Assembly (NCBI GenBank): GCA_017744935.1
Contig: JAGIAI010000021.1
Coordinates: forward strand, 1 to 64,000
Direction: 5' to 3'
Length of the DNA: 64,000 nt
Source: Variovorax sp.
Lineage (GTDB): Bacteria > Pseudomonadota > Gammaproteobacteria > Burkholderiales > Burkholderiaceae_C
The notes beneath the pieces were generated by a model that did no database searches, was not told where the DNA came from, and saw nothing but the letters and a program-made list of their open reading frames with translations. Positions 1-8,510 of the stretch are shown one piece after another. The position numbers and the translations under genes are program-made. How positions within the stretch are numbered: the first letter of the stretch is position 1; the number at the start of each line of letters is the position of its first letter.

Positions 1-540
1 CATGCTCTGGATCCAGAAGTAGCTCCCGATCCGCTGGCCGCGCGTGACCGGCAGCACGCGGTGCACGCTGGTGCCGGGGTAGAGCACCATGTCGCCCGCG
101 GGCAGCTTGACGCGCTGCTCGCCGAAGGTGTCCTCGACGATGAGCTCGCCGCCGTCGTACTCGTCGGGATCGCTCAGGAAGAGGGTGCACGAGACGTCGG
201 TGCGCACCCGGCCAGCGCCATTGCGCAGGAAGCGCACCGCACTGTCGACGTGGTTGCCGAAGCTGTTGGCCTCGCCGCCATAGCGGTTGAACAGCGGCGG
301 CGAGATCTGCTTGGGCAGCGCCGCCGAGAAGAAGATCTGGTGGCGCTCGAGCCCGCGCAGCAGCAGTTGCTGGACGGCGCGGGTCTCGTCGCAGTCCTCG
401 CGCAACTGTTCGTTGTTCTTTGCGCGCGCGGACTGCTCGCCGGCTGTCAGCCGTCCGTCCTCCCAGGGTGCACCCGCCAGGATCTTGCGAGCTTGCGCGA
501 CCTCGTCGCGGGTGAGCACTTCACGGACGTGCAGCAGCAT
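1..540 (-). CDS. piuC: PiuC-type Fe(II)/2-oxoglutarate PKHD hydroxylase (partial)
   Basis: I translated this by hand from the ATG at 540 on the minus strand. The first 180 codons are open and the C-terminus lies beyond the window edge; the family is about 225 residues long. The double-stranded beta-helix iron site is visible: H97 and D99 in GNHVDSAVR, distal H160 in GTSVHRV, and R170, which would bind 2-oxoglutarate. The family is oxygen-dependent, and in E. coli the homologue ybiX sits next to the siderophore receptor gene fiu. Here the gene starts 12 bp after the receptor stop, so it is almost certainly cotranscribed and iron-regulated. The real substrate of this family is not established. 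Confidence 0.9.
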   Translation of the reverse strand, partial: MLLHVREVLTRDEVAQARKILAGAPWEDGRLTAGEQSARAKNNEQLREDCDETRAVQQLLLRGLERHQIFFSAALPKQISPPLFNRYGGEANSFGNHVDSAVRFLRNGAGRVRTDVSCTLFLSDPDEYDGGELIVEDTFGEQRVKLPAGDMVLYPGTSVHRVLPVTRGQRIGSYFWIQSM

Positions 541-552
541 GGTTCGACTCTC

Positions 553-2913
553 CTAGAAACGCACTCCGACGGTCGCCTGGTAGGTCCGCTGGGCGCCGGC
601 GATGACGAAGCCCGGATACAGCTGGTCGCCGTAGAGCTTGTTGGTGACGTTGGTCACGTTGAGCTGGGCGTAGACGTCCGGGGTGAACTTGTATTCGAAC
701 ATGAGATCGCCCACCACGTAGCCGGGAACGTAAGCAGTCGTCGAGGCGGCGCCTGTCGTGCCCTGCGGCGGGCGGTTCTCCGAAGCCCCGCGGATGCCGG
801 CGGCGGCGCGGAACTTCTGCGTCGCCTGGTAGCTGACCCACACCGCGCCGCTGTTCTTGGGCGTGAGGCCGACGCGCGAGCCGACGATGTTCGCCTGCGT
901 GCTGCCGGCCTTGTCGATCTTGGCGTCAGGGATGTAGGCGTACGAGGCGTAGACCTCCCACTGCGGCGTCAGGCGACCGACGACTTCGAGTTCCAGACCC
1001 TGCGAGTGGCGCTTGCCCGACAGCAGGTAGCTGGTGCCGGCGAAGTCGGAATCGGTGGTGCGCTCGTTGAACTTCTCGGTACGGAAAAGCGCGGCGCGGG
1101 TCGAGAGCTTGCCGTCGAGCCAGTCGAGCTTGGCACCGAGTTCGATGTTGCGGCTTTCTTCAGGCGGCGTGTTCGCGTTCTGCGGAGTCACGTACTGGTA
1201 CGTGTCGGCCGCGGTGTTGAACGAGGTGCTGTACGACAAGTGGTACGACTGCGTCGGCGACGGCTGGTACAGCACGCCTGCGCGGTAGCTCCACACCGAG
1301 TCCGACATGTTCGTCTTCGCCACCGCGTTCGGAACGACGGCATTGGTGTTGGCGTAGCTGATCTGGTTGAAATCGCCGTCGAAGCTGTCCCAGCGCACGC
1401 CGCCGAGCAGCTTCCAGTCGGGCGCAACCTGCACCAGGTCCTGGAAGTAGATGCCGTAGTTGTTGGCGGAGTAGTCCGTCGTCTTGCGGTAGGTCGGCGA
1501 GAGCGCCGCGTAGTAGCCGTCGTTGGGCAGGCCCACGCGCGTGATGCCCTTGAAGTAGTTGGTCCCGACAGGGCCATACGCGCTGAATCGATCGGCCGAC
1601 TCGTCCGCCCAGTCCACGCCGGTCAGCACTTCGTGCTTCAGGCCACCCCAGTTGAAGGTGTTGCTGTAGTCGCTCTGCAGGTAGGTGCCCTTGTACTCGT
1701 CGCTGCGCGGCGCGAGGCCCTGGCGGTACACGTAGGTGAGCGGCGTGAGATTCGCCGCGTTGGTGGCGGTGCGGCAGGTGACGGTATTGCCGCTCACGAC
1801 CGGCGCGGAGTTGCAGAAGCTGGCGGTCGTGCCCCACTGCGAGCGCTCGAAGGTGCCGCTGCGCAGTTGCGTGCGGATCTGGCCGCCGTCGTCGAAGGTG
1901 TGGGTCCACGAGCCGTTGCCGTACTGCGCCTTGCCCCGCAGATAGTCGCTTGCCGCACCGTAGAAGGCGCCTGGCGCGAGGTCTGGAATCGTGCTTTGCG
2001 CCACGCCGTTGGCGAAGGTGCCGTTGGACAGATAGCGCGTGCCGGCGAGGGGCACGTTGTCGACGTCCAGGTAGAACAGGCCGACGCTGAACTCGTCGCG
2101 CGTGCCGATGCCCCAGCTGTACGACGGCGCAATGCCGTACTTGTCTATCTTCGCGCCGCCGTTGTCGGCGTTGTTCCACATGCCGTTGATGCGGAAGGCC
2201 GAGTCTTCGCCGACACGCTTGTTCATGTCGATCGTGGTGCGATAGAAATCGCGCGAACCGACGGTGCCGACGATGTCGGTCTGGTCCGCGAGAAGCGGCT
2301 TCTTGCTGACCTGGTTGATCACGCCGCCGGTGGAGCCACGGCCGAAGATCATCGAAGCCGAGCCACGCAGCACTTCGATGCGGTCGAGATTGAAGGTGTC
2401 ACGGTCGTACTGCGACGGATCGCGCATGCCGTCGATGAGCAGGTCGCCCACCGTCGCCACGGGGAAGCCGCGCAGGCGGATGTCCTGGTCGGTGCCGTTC
2501 TCGGTCGCGGCAAAGGTGATGCCCGCGGAGTAGTGCAGGGCCTCCTTCAGCGTGTCGAGCTTGGCGTCGTTCATCAGCTTTTCGGTGATGACGTTCAACG
2601 ACTGAGGAATGTCGCGGATGTCCTGCGTGCCGCGGCCGATGTTGGTGCGGGTGGTCTGGAGCTGATCGCGGCCCTGGATTTCGGCCTGGTCGGTGACCGT
2701 GACGGTGCCGAGCGTCGGTGCGTCGCCGCCAGTGCTCGACTGCGCCCAGCTGCTGACCGAGGCGGCCAGCATCAGTGCGCCGAGCGGAAAAGCGGTGGTT
2801 TCAACGGACAGCGGTGACCGCGATGCGGGTGCTGATGCCGGCGACGCCCTGACGGACGAAGGACGTGGAGCCGCCTTCCGACGGCGAGAGATACGAGCCA
2901 ATTTGGCCTCCAT
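553..2913 (-). CDS. fiu: TonB-dependent catecholate siderophore receptor (Fiu-like)
   Basis: This is an outer-membrane receptor of 786 residues. An N-terminal export segment ending near SSWAQ is followed by a plug domain (motifs IPQSLNVIT and IRLRGFPV, then VLRGSASMIFGRG and GGVINQVSK) and a 22-strand-type barrel that ends in the terminal aromatic of TVGVRF, as expected for BAM-assembled barrels. Length and plug motifs fit the Fiu/FiuA group that imports ferric catecholate or monomeric catechol complexes using TonB. The start codon has no strong ribosome site, and the N-terminus before the hydrophobic core is long and Arg-rich, so the true start may lie further in. It is the first gene of an operon with piuC. 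Confidence 0.92.
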   Translation of the reverse strand: MEAKLARISRRRKAAPRPSSVRASPASAPASRSPLSVETTAFPLGALMLAASVSSWAQSSTGGDAPTLGTVTVTDQAEIQGRDQLQTTRTNIGRGTQDIRDIPQSLNVITEKLMNDAKLDTLKEALHYSAGITFAATENGTDQDIRLRGFPVATVGDLLIDGMRDPSQYDRDTFNLDRIEVLRGSASMIFGRGSTGGVINQVSKKPLLADQTDIVGTVGSRDFYRTTIDMNKRVGEDSAFRINGMWNNADNGGAKIDKYGIAPSYSWGIGTRDEFSVGLFYLDVDNVPLAGTRYLSNGTFANGVAQSTIPDLAPGAFYGAASDYLRGKAQYGNGSWTHTFDDGGQIRTQLRSGTFERSQWGTTASFCNSAPVVSGNTVTCRTATNAANLTPLTYVYRQGLAPRSDEYKGTYLQSDYSNTFNWGGLKHEVLTGVDWADESADRFSAYGPVGTNYFKGITRVGLPNDGYYAALSPTYRKTTDYSANNYGIYFQDLVQVAPDWKLLGGVRWDSFDGDFNQISYANTNAVVPNAVAKTNMSDSVWSYRAGVLYQPSPTQSYHLSYSTSFNTAADTYQYVTPQNANTPPEESRNIELGAKLDWLDGKLSTRAALFRTEKFNERTTDSDFAGTSYLLSGKRHSQGLELEVVGRLTPQWEVYASYAYIPDAKIDKAGSTQANIVGSRVGLTPKNSGAVWVSYQATQKFRAAAGIRGASENRPPQGTTGAASTTAYVPGYVVGDLMFEYKFTPDVYAQLNVTNVTNKLYGDQLYPGFVIAGAQRTYQATVGVRF

Positions 2914-3166
2914 GAATGCGCGACATACGCCGCGCGTAAGTGGAAGGCTGGCTATTCAACAAGTGAACTGGCTCGCCGGATGAATCGGCGCGAAGTATAC
3001 ATTTTGAAAGATTCGAGTAGCAGGCCGTACACCTACCGTTCATGAAGCTGACGAAAAAATGCAACAGGCTTTCCCCGCTGGAAGGCCAAGGTAAAAGTAG
3101 TACTCTGTCGTCCTACTATCGTTAGCAGATTGGGCCCGACGGACCTCGCGGGTCGGAACGGAATGC
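2914..3166. promoter_or_regulatory. Divergent fiu / Fur-like control region
   Basis: This 253 bp region separates the receptor and regulator starts and is more AT-rich than its surroundings. On the minus strand TATACT (2994-2999) is a candidate -10 for fiu. A short inverted repeat, AGTAG (3096-3100) and CTACT (3113-3117), lies on the regulator side. I see no good match to the 19 bp Fur consensus, so iron control is inferred from gene content only. Confidence 0.35.
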
Positions 3167-3583
3167 ATGCCTGAAACCATGAACCACACCGGAGCCGCAT
3201 CGGCGCGATCCTTCGCCGCCGCAGGTGCCGCGTCGACGAGCGAACTGATCGAGGAAATCCGCAGGCAGCTCGGGCCGACGAGCGCACGGCGTGTCGGCAT
3301 GGTGCACGCCACGCTGCTGCACACGCTCATCGAAATGGAAGAGGATTTCGCGGACGTCAACGCGATCTACAGAGCGCTGCTGGCCAACGGCAACGCGATG
3401 GTCATGTCGAAGCTCTATCGCGCACTCAAAGTGCTCGAAGAGGCCCGCGCCATCGAGCGCCACTGGGCGCCGCACGACGGGCGCCCGCGCAGCGTCTATT
3501 GCGTGGCCGGCCGTGCGCGCCAGGCCGGGCACGATCACGAGGCCGGCGTGTGCAGGTTCTGCGGCGTACCGCTGCACGGCTGA
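3167..3583 (+). CDS. Short Fur-family regulator lacking most of the dimerisation domain
   Basis: The protein has 138 residues. Residues 25-112 form a Fur winged helix (LHTLIEMEEDFADVNAIYRAL, then recognition-helix-like KLYRALKVLEEA and a wing ending RPRSVYCV). The chain then reaches the family's His-rich hinge (GHDHEAGVCRFCG; C129 and C132) and stops six residues later. In E. coli Fur this is only the start of the dimerisation and metal domain, so about 45 residues are missing. The stop lies 6 bp from the convergent FTR1 gene, leaving no room for a longer reading frame. It is divergent from fiu-piuC and may regulate them. It could be a natural short form or a decayed gene. An alternative start is M5. 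Confidence 0.8.
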   Translation: MPETMNHTGAASARSFAAAGAASTSELIEEIRRQLGPTSARRVGMVHATLLHTLIEMEEDFADVNAIYRALLANGNAMVMSKLYRALKVLEEARAIERHWAPHDGRPRSVYCVAGRARQAGHDHEAGVCRFCGVPLHG

Positions 3584-3589
3584 CAGGGG

Positions 3590-4336
3590 TCAGCGGCCCA
3601 CCTTGCGCAGCCATTCCCGCGTCCACAGCGTCAGCGGAATGAGGGCGAGCATCACGCAAAGCAGCCAGTAGCGATCGCCGTTCTCCAGATACGGCAGCAG
3701 CGCGTAGCCCACGCGGGTGAACATCGAACCGCCGACGCCGCGCATCAGCGTCTCGGCCACCGCCTCGATCATCATCTGTGCACCCAGCACGAAGAGGATC
3801 ACGGCGGAAAGCCTGAACGACCAGCGCGTGCCCCGCCGCCCCGCAATCGCGCGCCATACGACTGCCAGCAGCGCACACGCGATCAGCCCGAGCGCGACAC
3901 CCAGGGCCACGTCCGATGAAGGCTCCTGCGCGGAAATGAAGCGGATCAGCACCAGCGCCTCGAGCGTCTCCCGCAAGGCGCTGAAGGCGGCAAAGAGGAA
4001 CACCGCGAGGCCCGCCGCGCGATGCGAAATCCAGCCGTCGAGCCATTCGCCAGCCTGCGCGTCGACGCGGGCCAGCGAGGCCATCGTCCCGCTCGACACC
4101 AGCGCCAGCGTCAGGCCGAAGCCGAAAGTCAGGCCGATGTCGAGCCATTCGTTCATGCCCGAAGGCGGCAGCGCGCCGACGAGCGACCAGCCCCCCGCGA
4201 AGCCGGCGGCAACGCCAGCGTAGGCCGACCGCATGAGTTCGGGGCGCCCTCCGCGGCGCGCGGCATGCGAGAGGGCGAGAAGAATCAGGAGCAGCTCGCC
4301 CGCCTCGCGAGCGACGATGACAAAGGCCTCGAACAT
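3590..4336 (-). CDS. FTR1-family iron permease (EfeU-like)
   Basis: This is a polytopic membrane protein of 248 residues from the ATG at 4336. I prefer this start over the upstream one at 4438 because MFEAFVIVAREAGE is the standard N-terminus of the family. Both iron-binding REXXE motifs are present: R10-E14 (REAGE) and R122-E126 (RETLE). Family members move iron across the inner membrane, Fe(III) in yeast Ftr1 and iron oxidised by EfeB/EfeO in bacterial Efe systems. No efeO or efeB lies next to it here, so its partner is unknown. It is convergent with the Fur-like gene and sits in the iron locus, which suggests iron-responsive expression. Confidence 0.88.
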   Translation of the reverse strand: MFEAFVIVAREAGELLLILLALSHAARRGGRPELMRSAYAGVAAGFAGGWSLVGALPPSGMNEWLDIGLTFGFGLTLALVSSGTMASLARVDAQAGEWLDGWISHRAAGLAVFLFAAFSALRETLEALVLIRFISAQEPSSDVALGVALGLIACALLAVVWRAIAGRRGTRWSFRLSAVILFVLGAQMMIEAVAETLMRGVGGSMFTRVGYALLPYLENGDRYWLLCVMLALIPLTLWTREWLRKVGR

Positions 4337-4467
4337 GGTGATTGGCGCGAATACTACAACCGCGCACCAACAGCCCCCTGACCTGCCAGTGATTGCATCG
4401 GCCATTCGGCGTGTTGGCAAGGCCGGATGCCCCCTCATACTGCCCGACGCTTGGAGGAATCACGACC

Positions 4468-5194
4468 ATGGCAGCGCCGAACGGCCTTCGCGCCCTTCAG
4501 ACCATGCTGGGATTGACCGCCACGATGCTCTTGGTCCAGCCGGCATCCGCCACGGACATCACCGGTTCCGGTTCGACCTTTGTCTATCCGGTCATGCTCC
4601 GATGGGCCTCGGGCTACTACAACAAGGAAAAGGTCAAGGTCAACTACCAGGCGATCGGCTCCGGCGGCGGCATCCAGCAGGTCAAGGCCGGCCAGGTGGC
4701 CTTCGGTGCTTCGGACAAGCCCCTGCCGCCGGATGAACTCAAGGCCGCCGACCTGATGCAGTTCCCGCTCGTGGTCGGCGGCGTGGTGCCGGTGGTGAAC
4801 CTCGAGGGCGTCGCGCCCGGTCGATTGAAGTTCACGGGCGAACTGCTCGCCGACATCTACCTCGGCAAGGTCACGAACTGGAACGACGCAGCCATCGCCG
4901 CGCTGAATCCCGACGTGGAGCTGCCGAACCTGAAGATCACGGCCATGCATCGACTCGATGCGTCGCTATGTGAACTACGTGAAGGGGTCGATCGGCTATG
5001 TCGAGCTCGCCTATGCGCTCGAACACAAGATGACCTATCCGATGCTGAAGAACAAGAGCGGCGCTCATCCTGAGCAGGCGGCCGAGGCCTTGCGCTTCTT
5101 CAAGTGGTCGCTGGAGCAAGGCAAGACGGACGCGCGGGCGCTCAACTACGTGCCGCTGCCCGACAGCCTCGTCCAGCGGATCGAGGCCTACTGA
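4468..5194 (+). pseudogene. pstS: pstS, phosphate-binding protein gene with two internal deletions and a frame change
   Basis: A clean start exists: GGAGG at 4453-4457 before ATG 4468. A signal peptide ending PASA leads into typical PstS sequence (ITGSGSTFVYPVMLRW, YQAIGSGGGIQQVKAG, ASDKPL). After LKITAMHR, near 4955, the phosphate-binding SDGSGT loop and about 50 further family residues are missing. The reading then continues one frame over from 4958 with YVNYVKGSIGYVELAYALEHK. A second gap after NKSG removes about 55 more residues, and the tail EALRFFKW...PLPDSLVQRIEAY is intact. The product cannot bind phosphate and is truncated by the frame change. Its stop overlaps the end of psd. No pstCAB genes are nearby. 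Confidence 0.88.
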
Positions 5195-6081
5195 GCCGAG
5201 CCAGCCAAATAGCCAGGCAACTTCATCAGCTCCTGCCCCATCCGGATGCGCGCGCCGGACTCGATGCCCTCGGCCAGCGCAAAGCCCTTCGGCGCGAAGA
5301 CGATGATGGTCGAGCCGTGCTCGAACCAGCCCATCTCCTGGCCCTTGCGATAGGGTGCATCGCAATCCATGCGCGTCGGGCCGCGCCACCCGATGTTCAG
5401 CAGCGCGTCGAGGCAATGCAGCCGCAGGCTCGCGACCAGGATGGCGGCCACCGGCACCAGCGCGACGCGGTGCCCGCCCGCGTGCAGGCGCGTGTGGACC
5501 GCCGCGCGCACATTGCGGCAAAAGAGGCGCTCCACGCGCTTGAGTGCGATCGGGTTCACGTTCCAGGTGTCGCCTGACATGTAGTTCACCCGCTCCACCG
5601 TGCAGTTGTGGGGCGCATGGAAGCGGTGGTACATGCTCGACGTCAGGCGCAGCGTGACGAAGCTGCCGTCGCGAAACGGCTCCGCGGCTCGCGCATCACC
5701 GAACAGGTCGGCCATCGAGTACGGGAAGCCCTTGGCCTGGAACACCTCCATGCCGTGTACGGAGCCGCAGGCGCCGACGATGGCATCGCACGGGCTCGCA
5801 AGCACATCCTCTCGCGTATCGACAACGCGCGCGCCATCCTTCAGCTCGCGCGTGAAGCAGTCATGCATGCTGTCGAAGCGGGTCTTCTTCGCTTCGCTCA
5901 GGTCCAGTTCGGTGAAAAGGCGCCACACGCCGATTGAAAGATCACGCACTACAGGGTTGCGGATCTTGCTGAACCAGCCCATGAAGCGCGTCAGCGCGAT
6001 GCGGGGCACCCGGTTGGTGAGCAGGAAGTTGATGTCTTCCTGCTGCAACAGGGCATCACGTGTTTGTCGAAGTGTTTTCAT
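5188..6081 (-). CDS. psd: Phosphatidylserine decarboxylase
   Basis: This 297-residue enzyme would decarboxylate phosphatidylserine to phosphatidylethanolamine at the inner membrane. The self-cleavage site that creates the pyruvoyl group is HGST at 255-258. The family consensus is LGST, so the first residue differs but the reactive Ser257 is kept. Conserved D99 (SPCDAIVG) and the YHRFHAP histidines (152, 155) complete the active site. It is a soluble-looking Psd variant without a long N-terminal anchor. The stop overlaps the broken pstS tail to tail by 7 bp, and the start is 62 bp from the divergent aminotransferase. Confidence 0.9.
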   Translation of the reverse strand: MKTLRQTRDALLQQEDINFLLTNRVPRIALTRFMGWFSKIRNPVVRDLSIGVWRLFTELDLSEAKKTRFDSMHDCFTRELKDGARVVDTREDVLASPCDAIVGACGSVHGMEVFQAKGFPYSMADLFGDARAAEPFRDGSFVTLRLTSSMYHRFHAPHNCTVERVNYMSGDTWNVNPIALKRVERLFCRNVRAAVHTRLHAGGHRVALVPVAAILVASLRLHCLDALLNIGWRGPTRMDCDAPYRKGQEMGWFEHGSTIIVFAPKGFALAEGIESGARIRMGQELMKLPGYLAGSAQ

Positions 6082-6143
6082 GAGCGCGTCAAGAAGCTGG
6101 GATAGACCGTGGGGTGTTCGCCGTTCATTGCAATAAAGAGTTC

Positions 6144-7799
6144 ATGAGCCAGACATTCCTTCTCTCTTCCGTCGCCCTCGCGGCGCTCGCCGCTTCCGCG
6201 GTTCCGGCCTGGCGCCGGCTCGAGCTTTCGCGTGCCAAGCATCCTTCGCTGACCGGCCATTCGCGCATGGCCAAGCGGGTCGCGGCGCAGCTTCCGGGCT
6301 ACGCCTACGACGACCAGCGCTTCTACGATTCCGACGGTGCGCCGGAGGACGTGGTGGCCCGACGCCGGGCCGGCTTCGAGGCGCTGTCGCGGCTCCTGAA
6401 GACGCGCCATGCGCAGTCGATCGCGGCCACGCGCGCGGCACGCCCTTCGGTGTCGGACCTGCAGTTCACCAGCAGCTACCGGGTGCCCTTCCAGTACAGC
6501 CCGCATGCGCGCGAACACCTGCCGGTGGGCGCCTTCATGCAGTCCGCGAACGGCGTCATGCTGCGCGACCTGGATGGGCAGGAGTTCTACGACCTCACCG
6601 GTTCGTACGGCGTCAACCTGCTCGGCGTGGACTTCTACAAGGAGTGCATCGCAGAGGGCAGCCGGCTTGCCGAGCCGCTGGGGCCGGTGCTCGGCGCCTA
6701 TCACCCCTGCGTGCTGGAGAACGTGCACCGGCTGCGCGAGATCTCCGGGCAGGACGAGGTGTCCTTCCACATGTCCGGCACCGAAGCCGTGATGCAGGCG
6801 GTGCGGCTGGCGCGCTATCACACGCGGCGCACGCATCTCGTGCGCTTCTGCGGCGCCTATCACGGCTGGTGGGAAGACGTGCAACCCGGCGTGGGCAACC
6901 CGCTGCAGCCGCACGAGACCTACACCCTGCGCGAGATGGACGAGCGGTCGCTGCGCGTGTTGCGCAAGCGCCGCGACATCGCCTGCGTGCTGGTCAATCC
7001 GCTGCAGGCGCTGCATCCCAACTCCGGGGCGCCCGGCGATTCGTCGCTGGTCGACAGCAGCCGGCGCGCGAGCTTCGACCGCGTCGCCTACACCGAGTGG
7101 CTGCACAAGCTGCGCCAGGTCTGCACCGAGCGCGGCATCGTGCTGATCCTCGACGAGATCTTCGTCGGCTTCCGGCTCGCGCCCGGCGGCGCACAGGAGT
7201 ACTTCGGCGTGAAGGCGGACATGGTGACCTACGGCAAGACGCTGGGGGGCGGCTTGCCGGTCGGCGTGGTCTGCGGCCGCGCCGACCTGATGAAGCGCTA
7301 CCGCGAGGAGCGGCCGGCCGACATCTGCTTCGCGCGCGGCACCTTCAATGCGCATCCCTACGTGATGGGCGCGATGTACGCCTTCCTGAGGCGCATCGAC
7401 GAACCGGAGGTACGGATGCTCTACGACGACCTCGACGAACGCTGGAACCGCCGCGCACGCGACCTCAACGACCGGCTCGCGCAGGCCGGGCTGCCGGTGC
7501 GCGTGGCCAATATTTCGTCGATCTGGACCGTGCTCTACACCTCGCCCGGCCGCTACAACTGGCTGCTGCAGTACTACCTGCGCGCGCAGCGGCTGGCACT
7601 GAGCTGGGTCGGCAGCGGCCGGTTGATCTTCAGCCTCAACTACACCGATGCCGATTTCGAGCAAGTGGCTGAACGATTCGTAACCGCGGCCCGACAAATG
7701 CAGCAGGACGGCTGGTGGTCGCACGATGCCGCGCTGACCAACAAGGCGATCAAGCGCGGGATCCTGCGCGAGATGCTCGCGCAGCGATTCGGAATCTGA
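6144..7799 (+). CDS. Class III aminotransferase, glutamate-1-semialdehyde mutase-like, with N-terminal anchor
   Basis: I chose the ATG at 6144 (MSQTFLLSS, preceded by AAAGAG) over the upstream 6114. This gives 551 residues. The first 25 residues are hydrophobic and could be a membrane anchor. Residues 100-530 are a fold-type I PLP domain: SFHMSGTEAVMQA, FCGAYHGWW, VLILDEIFVGFR and the Schiff-base lysine K365 in TYGKTLGGGLPVG. The family is about 430 residues long, so the extra 110 N-terminal residues are unusual. Substrate is unknown. Neighbours (psd, a glycosyltransferase, LplT) suggest an amino group on a lipid or lipid-linked sugar, but that is inference. Confidence 0.75.
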   Translation: MSQTFLLSSVALAALAASAVPAWRRLELSRAKHPSLTGHSRMAKRVAAQLPGYAYDDQRFYDSDGAPEDVVARRRAGFEALSRLLKTRHAQSIAATRAARPSVSDLQFTSSYRVPFQYSPHAREHLPVGAFMQSANGVMLRDLDGQEFYDLTGSYGVNLLGVDFYKECIAEGSRLAEPLGPVLGAYHPCVLENVHRLREISGQDEVSFHMSGTEAVMQAVRLARYHTRRTHLVRFCGAYHGWWEDVQPGVGNPLQPHETYTLREMDERSLRVLRKRRDIACVLVNPLQALHPNSGAPGDSSLVDSSRRASFDRVAYTEWLHKLRQVCTERGIVLILDEIFVGFRLAPGGAQEYFGVKADMVTYGKTLGGGLPVGVVCGRADLMKRYREERPADICFARGTFNAHPYVMGAMYAFLRRIDEPEVRMLYDDLDERWNRRARDLNDRLAQAGLPVRVANISSIWTVLYTSPGRYNWLLQYYLRAQRLALSWVGSGRLIFSLNYTDADFEQVAERFVTAARQMQQDGWWSHDAALTNKAIKRGILREMLAQRFGI

Positions 7800-7805
7800 C
7801 CGCAC

Positions 7806-8417
7806 TCAGGCGCGGTGACCGGCCCCGTGCGCGGGGTCGATCAGCTCGCCACGCAGCAGATGCAGGGGCGCGCGGTGGTAGAGCTTGATGTCGTGGAACG
7901 GGTCGGTGAGGATCTTCGTCATCCACACGAGGCCGGTCTTCACGTCCTTGAGCAGGAAGAGATGGAAGGTGCGGAACAGCAGGCCGCCCGCGCCCAGCAC
8001 CAGCCATGCGAAGCCGACCTGGCGCACGTAGCCTTCGAACCCGGCGGTCGGGTCCATGAGACCGAACAGAGTGCGGTCCCACCACAGCACGACCGGCACC
8101 GCGGCCCACAGCGCCATCAGCACCACCTTGCGGCGCAGGTTGTAGCCGACCTTGATCTCTTCCTTGAATTCGTGCGTGGCGTGGTTCACCTCGTCGTAGC
8201 CCTTGGGCTCGAAGAAGAAGTGGCCCGCCTGGCGACTGGTCATCGACACGCCCCAGCCGAGCAGCGCGGCGATCACCGGGTCGATGAACAGCATCACGTA
8301 GGCGATCACGAAGCTGATCGCGCTCACGAGGTGCAGCGACTGGTTGATGCGGCTGTGGTGGTAGTAGCGATGATCGTCCCAGCGCTGGATCTGAAGGTTG
8401 CGCAAGAATTCGTTCAC
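7806..8417 (-). CDS. Conserved membrane protein, histidine-rich, unknown function
   Basis: The start is GTG at 8417, supported by AGGAG six bases upstream; the longer frame to 8489 has no such site. The 203-residue product has four or so hydrophobic segments (SAISFVIAYVMLF, VIAALLGWGV, VVLMALWAAVPVVLW, FAWLVLGAGGLLF). It has clustered histidines in YYHHSRINQSLHL and HFFFEPKG...NHATHEF, which could bind metal or haem. I do not recognise a named family. It is convergent with the aminotransferase (6 bp between stops) and its start faces the glycosyltransferase, in a group of envelope-lipid genes. Confidence 0.7.
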   Translation of the reverse strand: MNEFLRNLQIQRWDDHRYYHHSRINQSLHLVSAISFVIAYVMLFIDPVIAALLGWGVSMTSRQAGHFFFEPKGYDEVNHATHEFKEEIKVGYNLRRKVVLMALWAAVPVVLWWDRTLFGLMDPTAGFEGYVRQVGFAWLVLGAGGLLFRTFHLFLLKDVKTGLVWMTKILTDPFHDIKLYHRAPLHLLRGELIDPAHGAGHRA

Positions 8418-8510
8418 GGGCTCTCCTGTTGGTCCTGGGTTGGAACGGCGCCGCACGAGCGCAGCGCGTGACGGCATCGTGACGGGCATGCGTGAATTCT
8501 TGGTGACGAT

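Noticed and set aside
61..2817. 918-codon open frame on the plus strand
   Set aside because: It is antisense of piuC and fiu, has no start context and shows the Arg/Ala/Val-rich composition of high-GC shadow frames.
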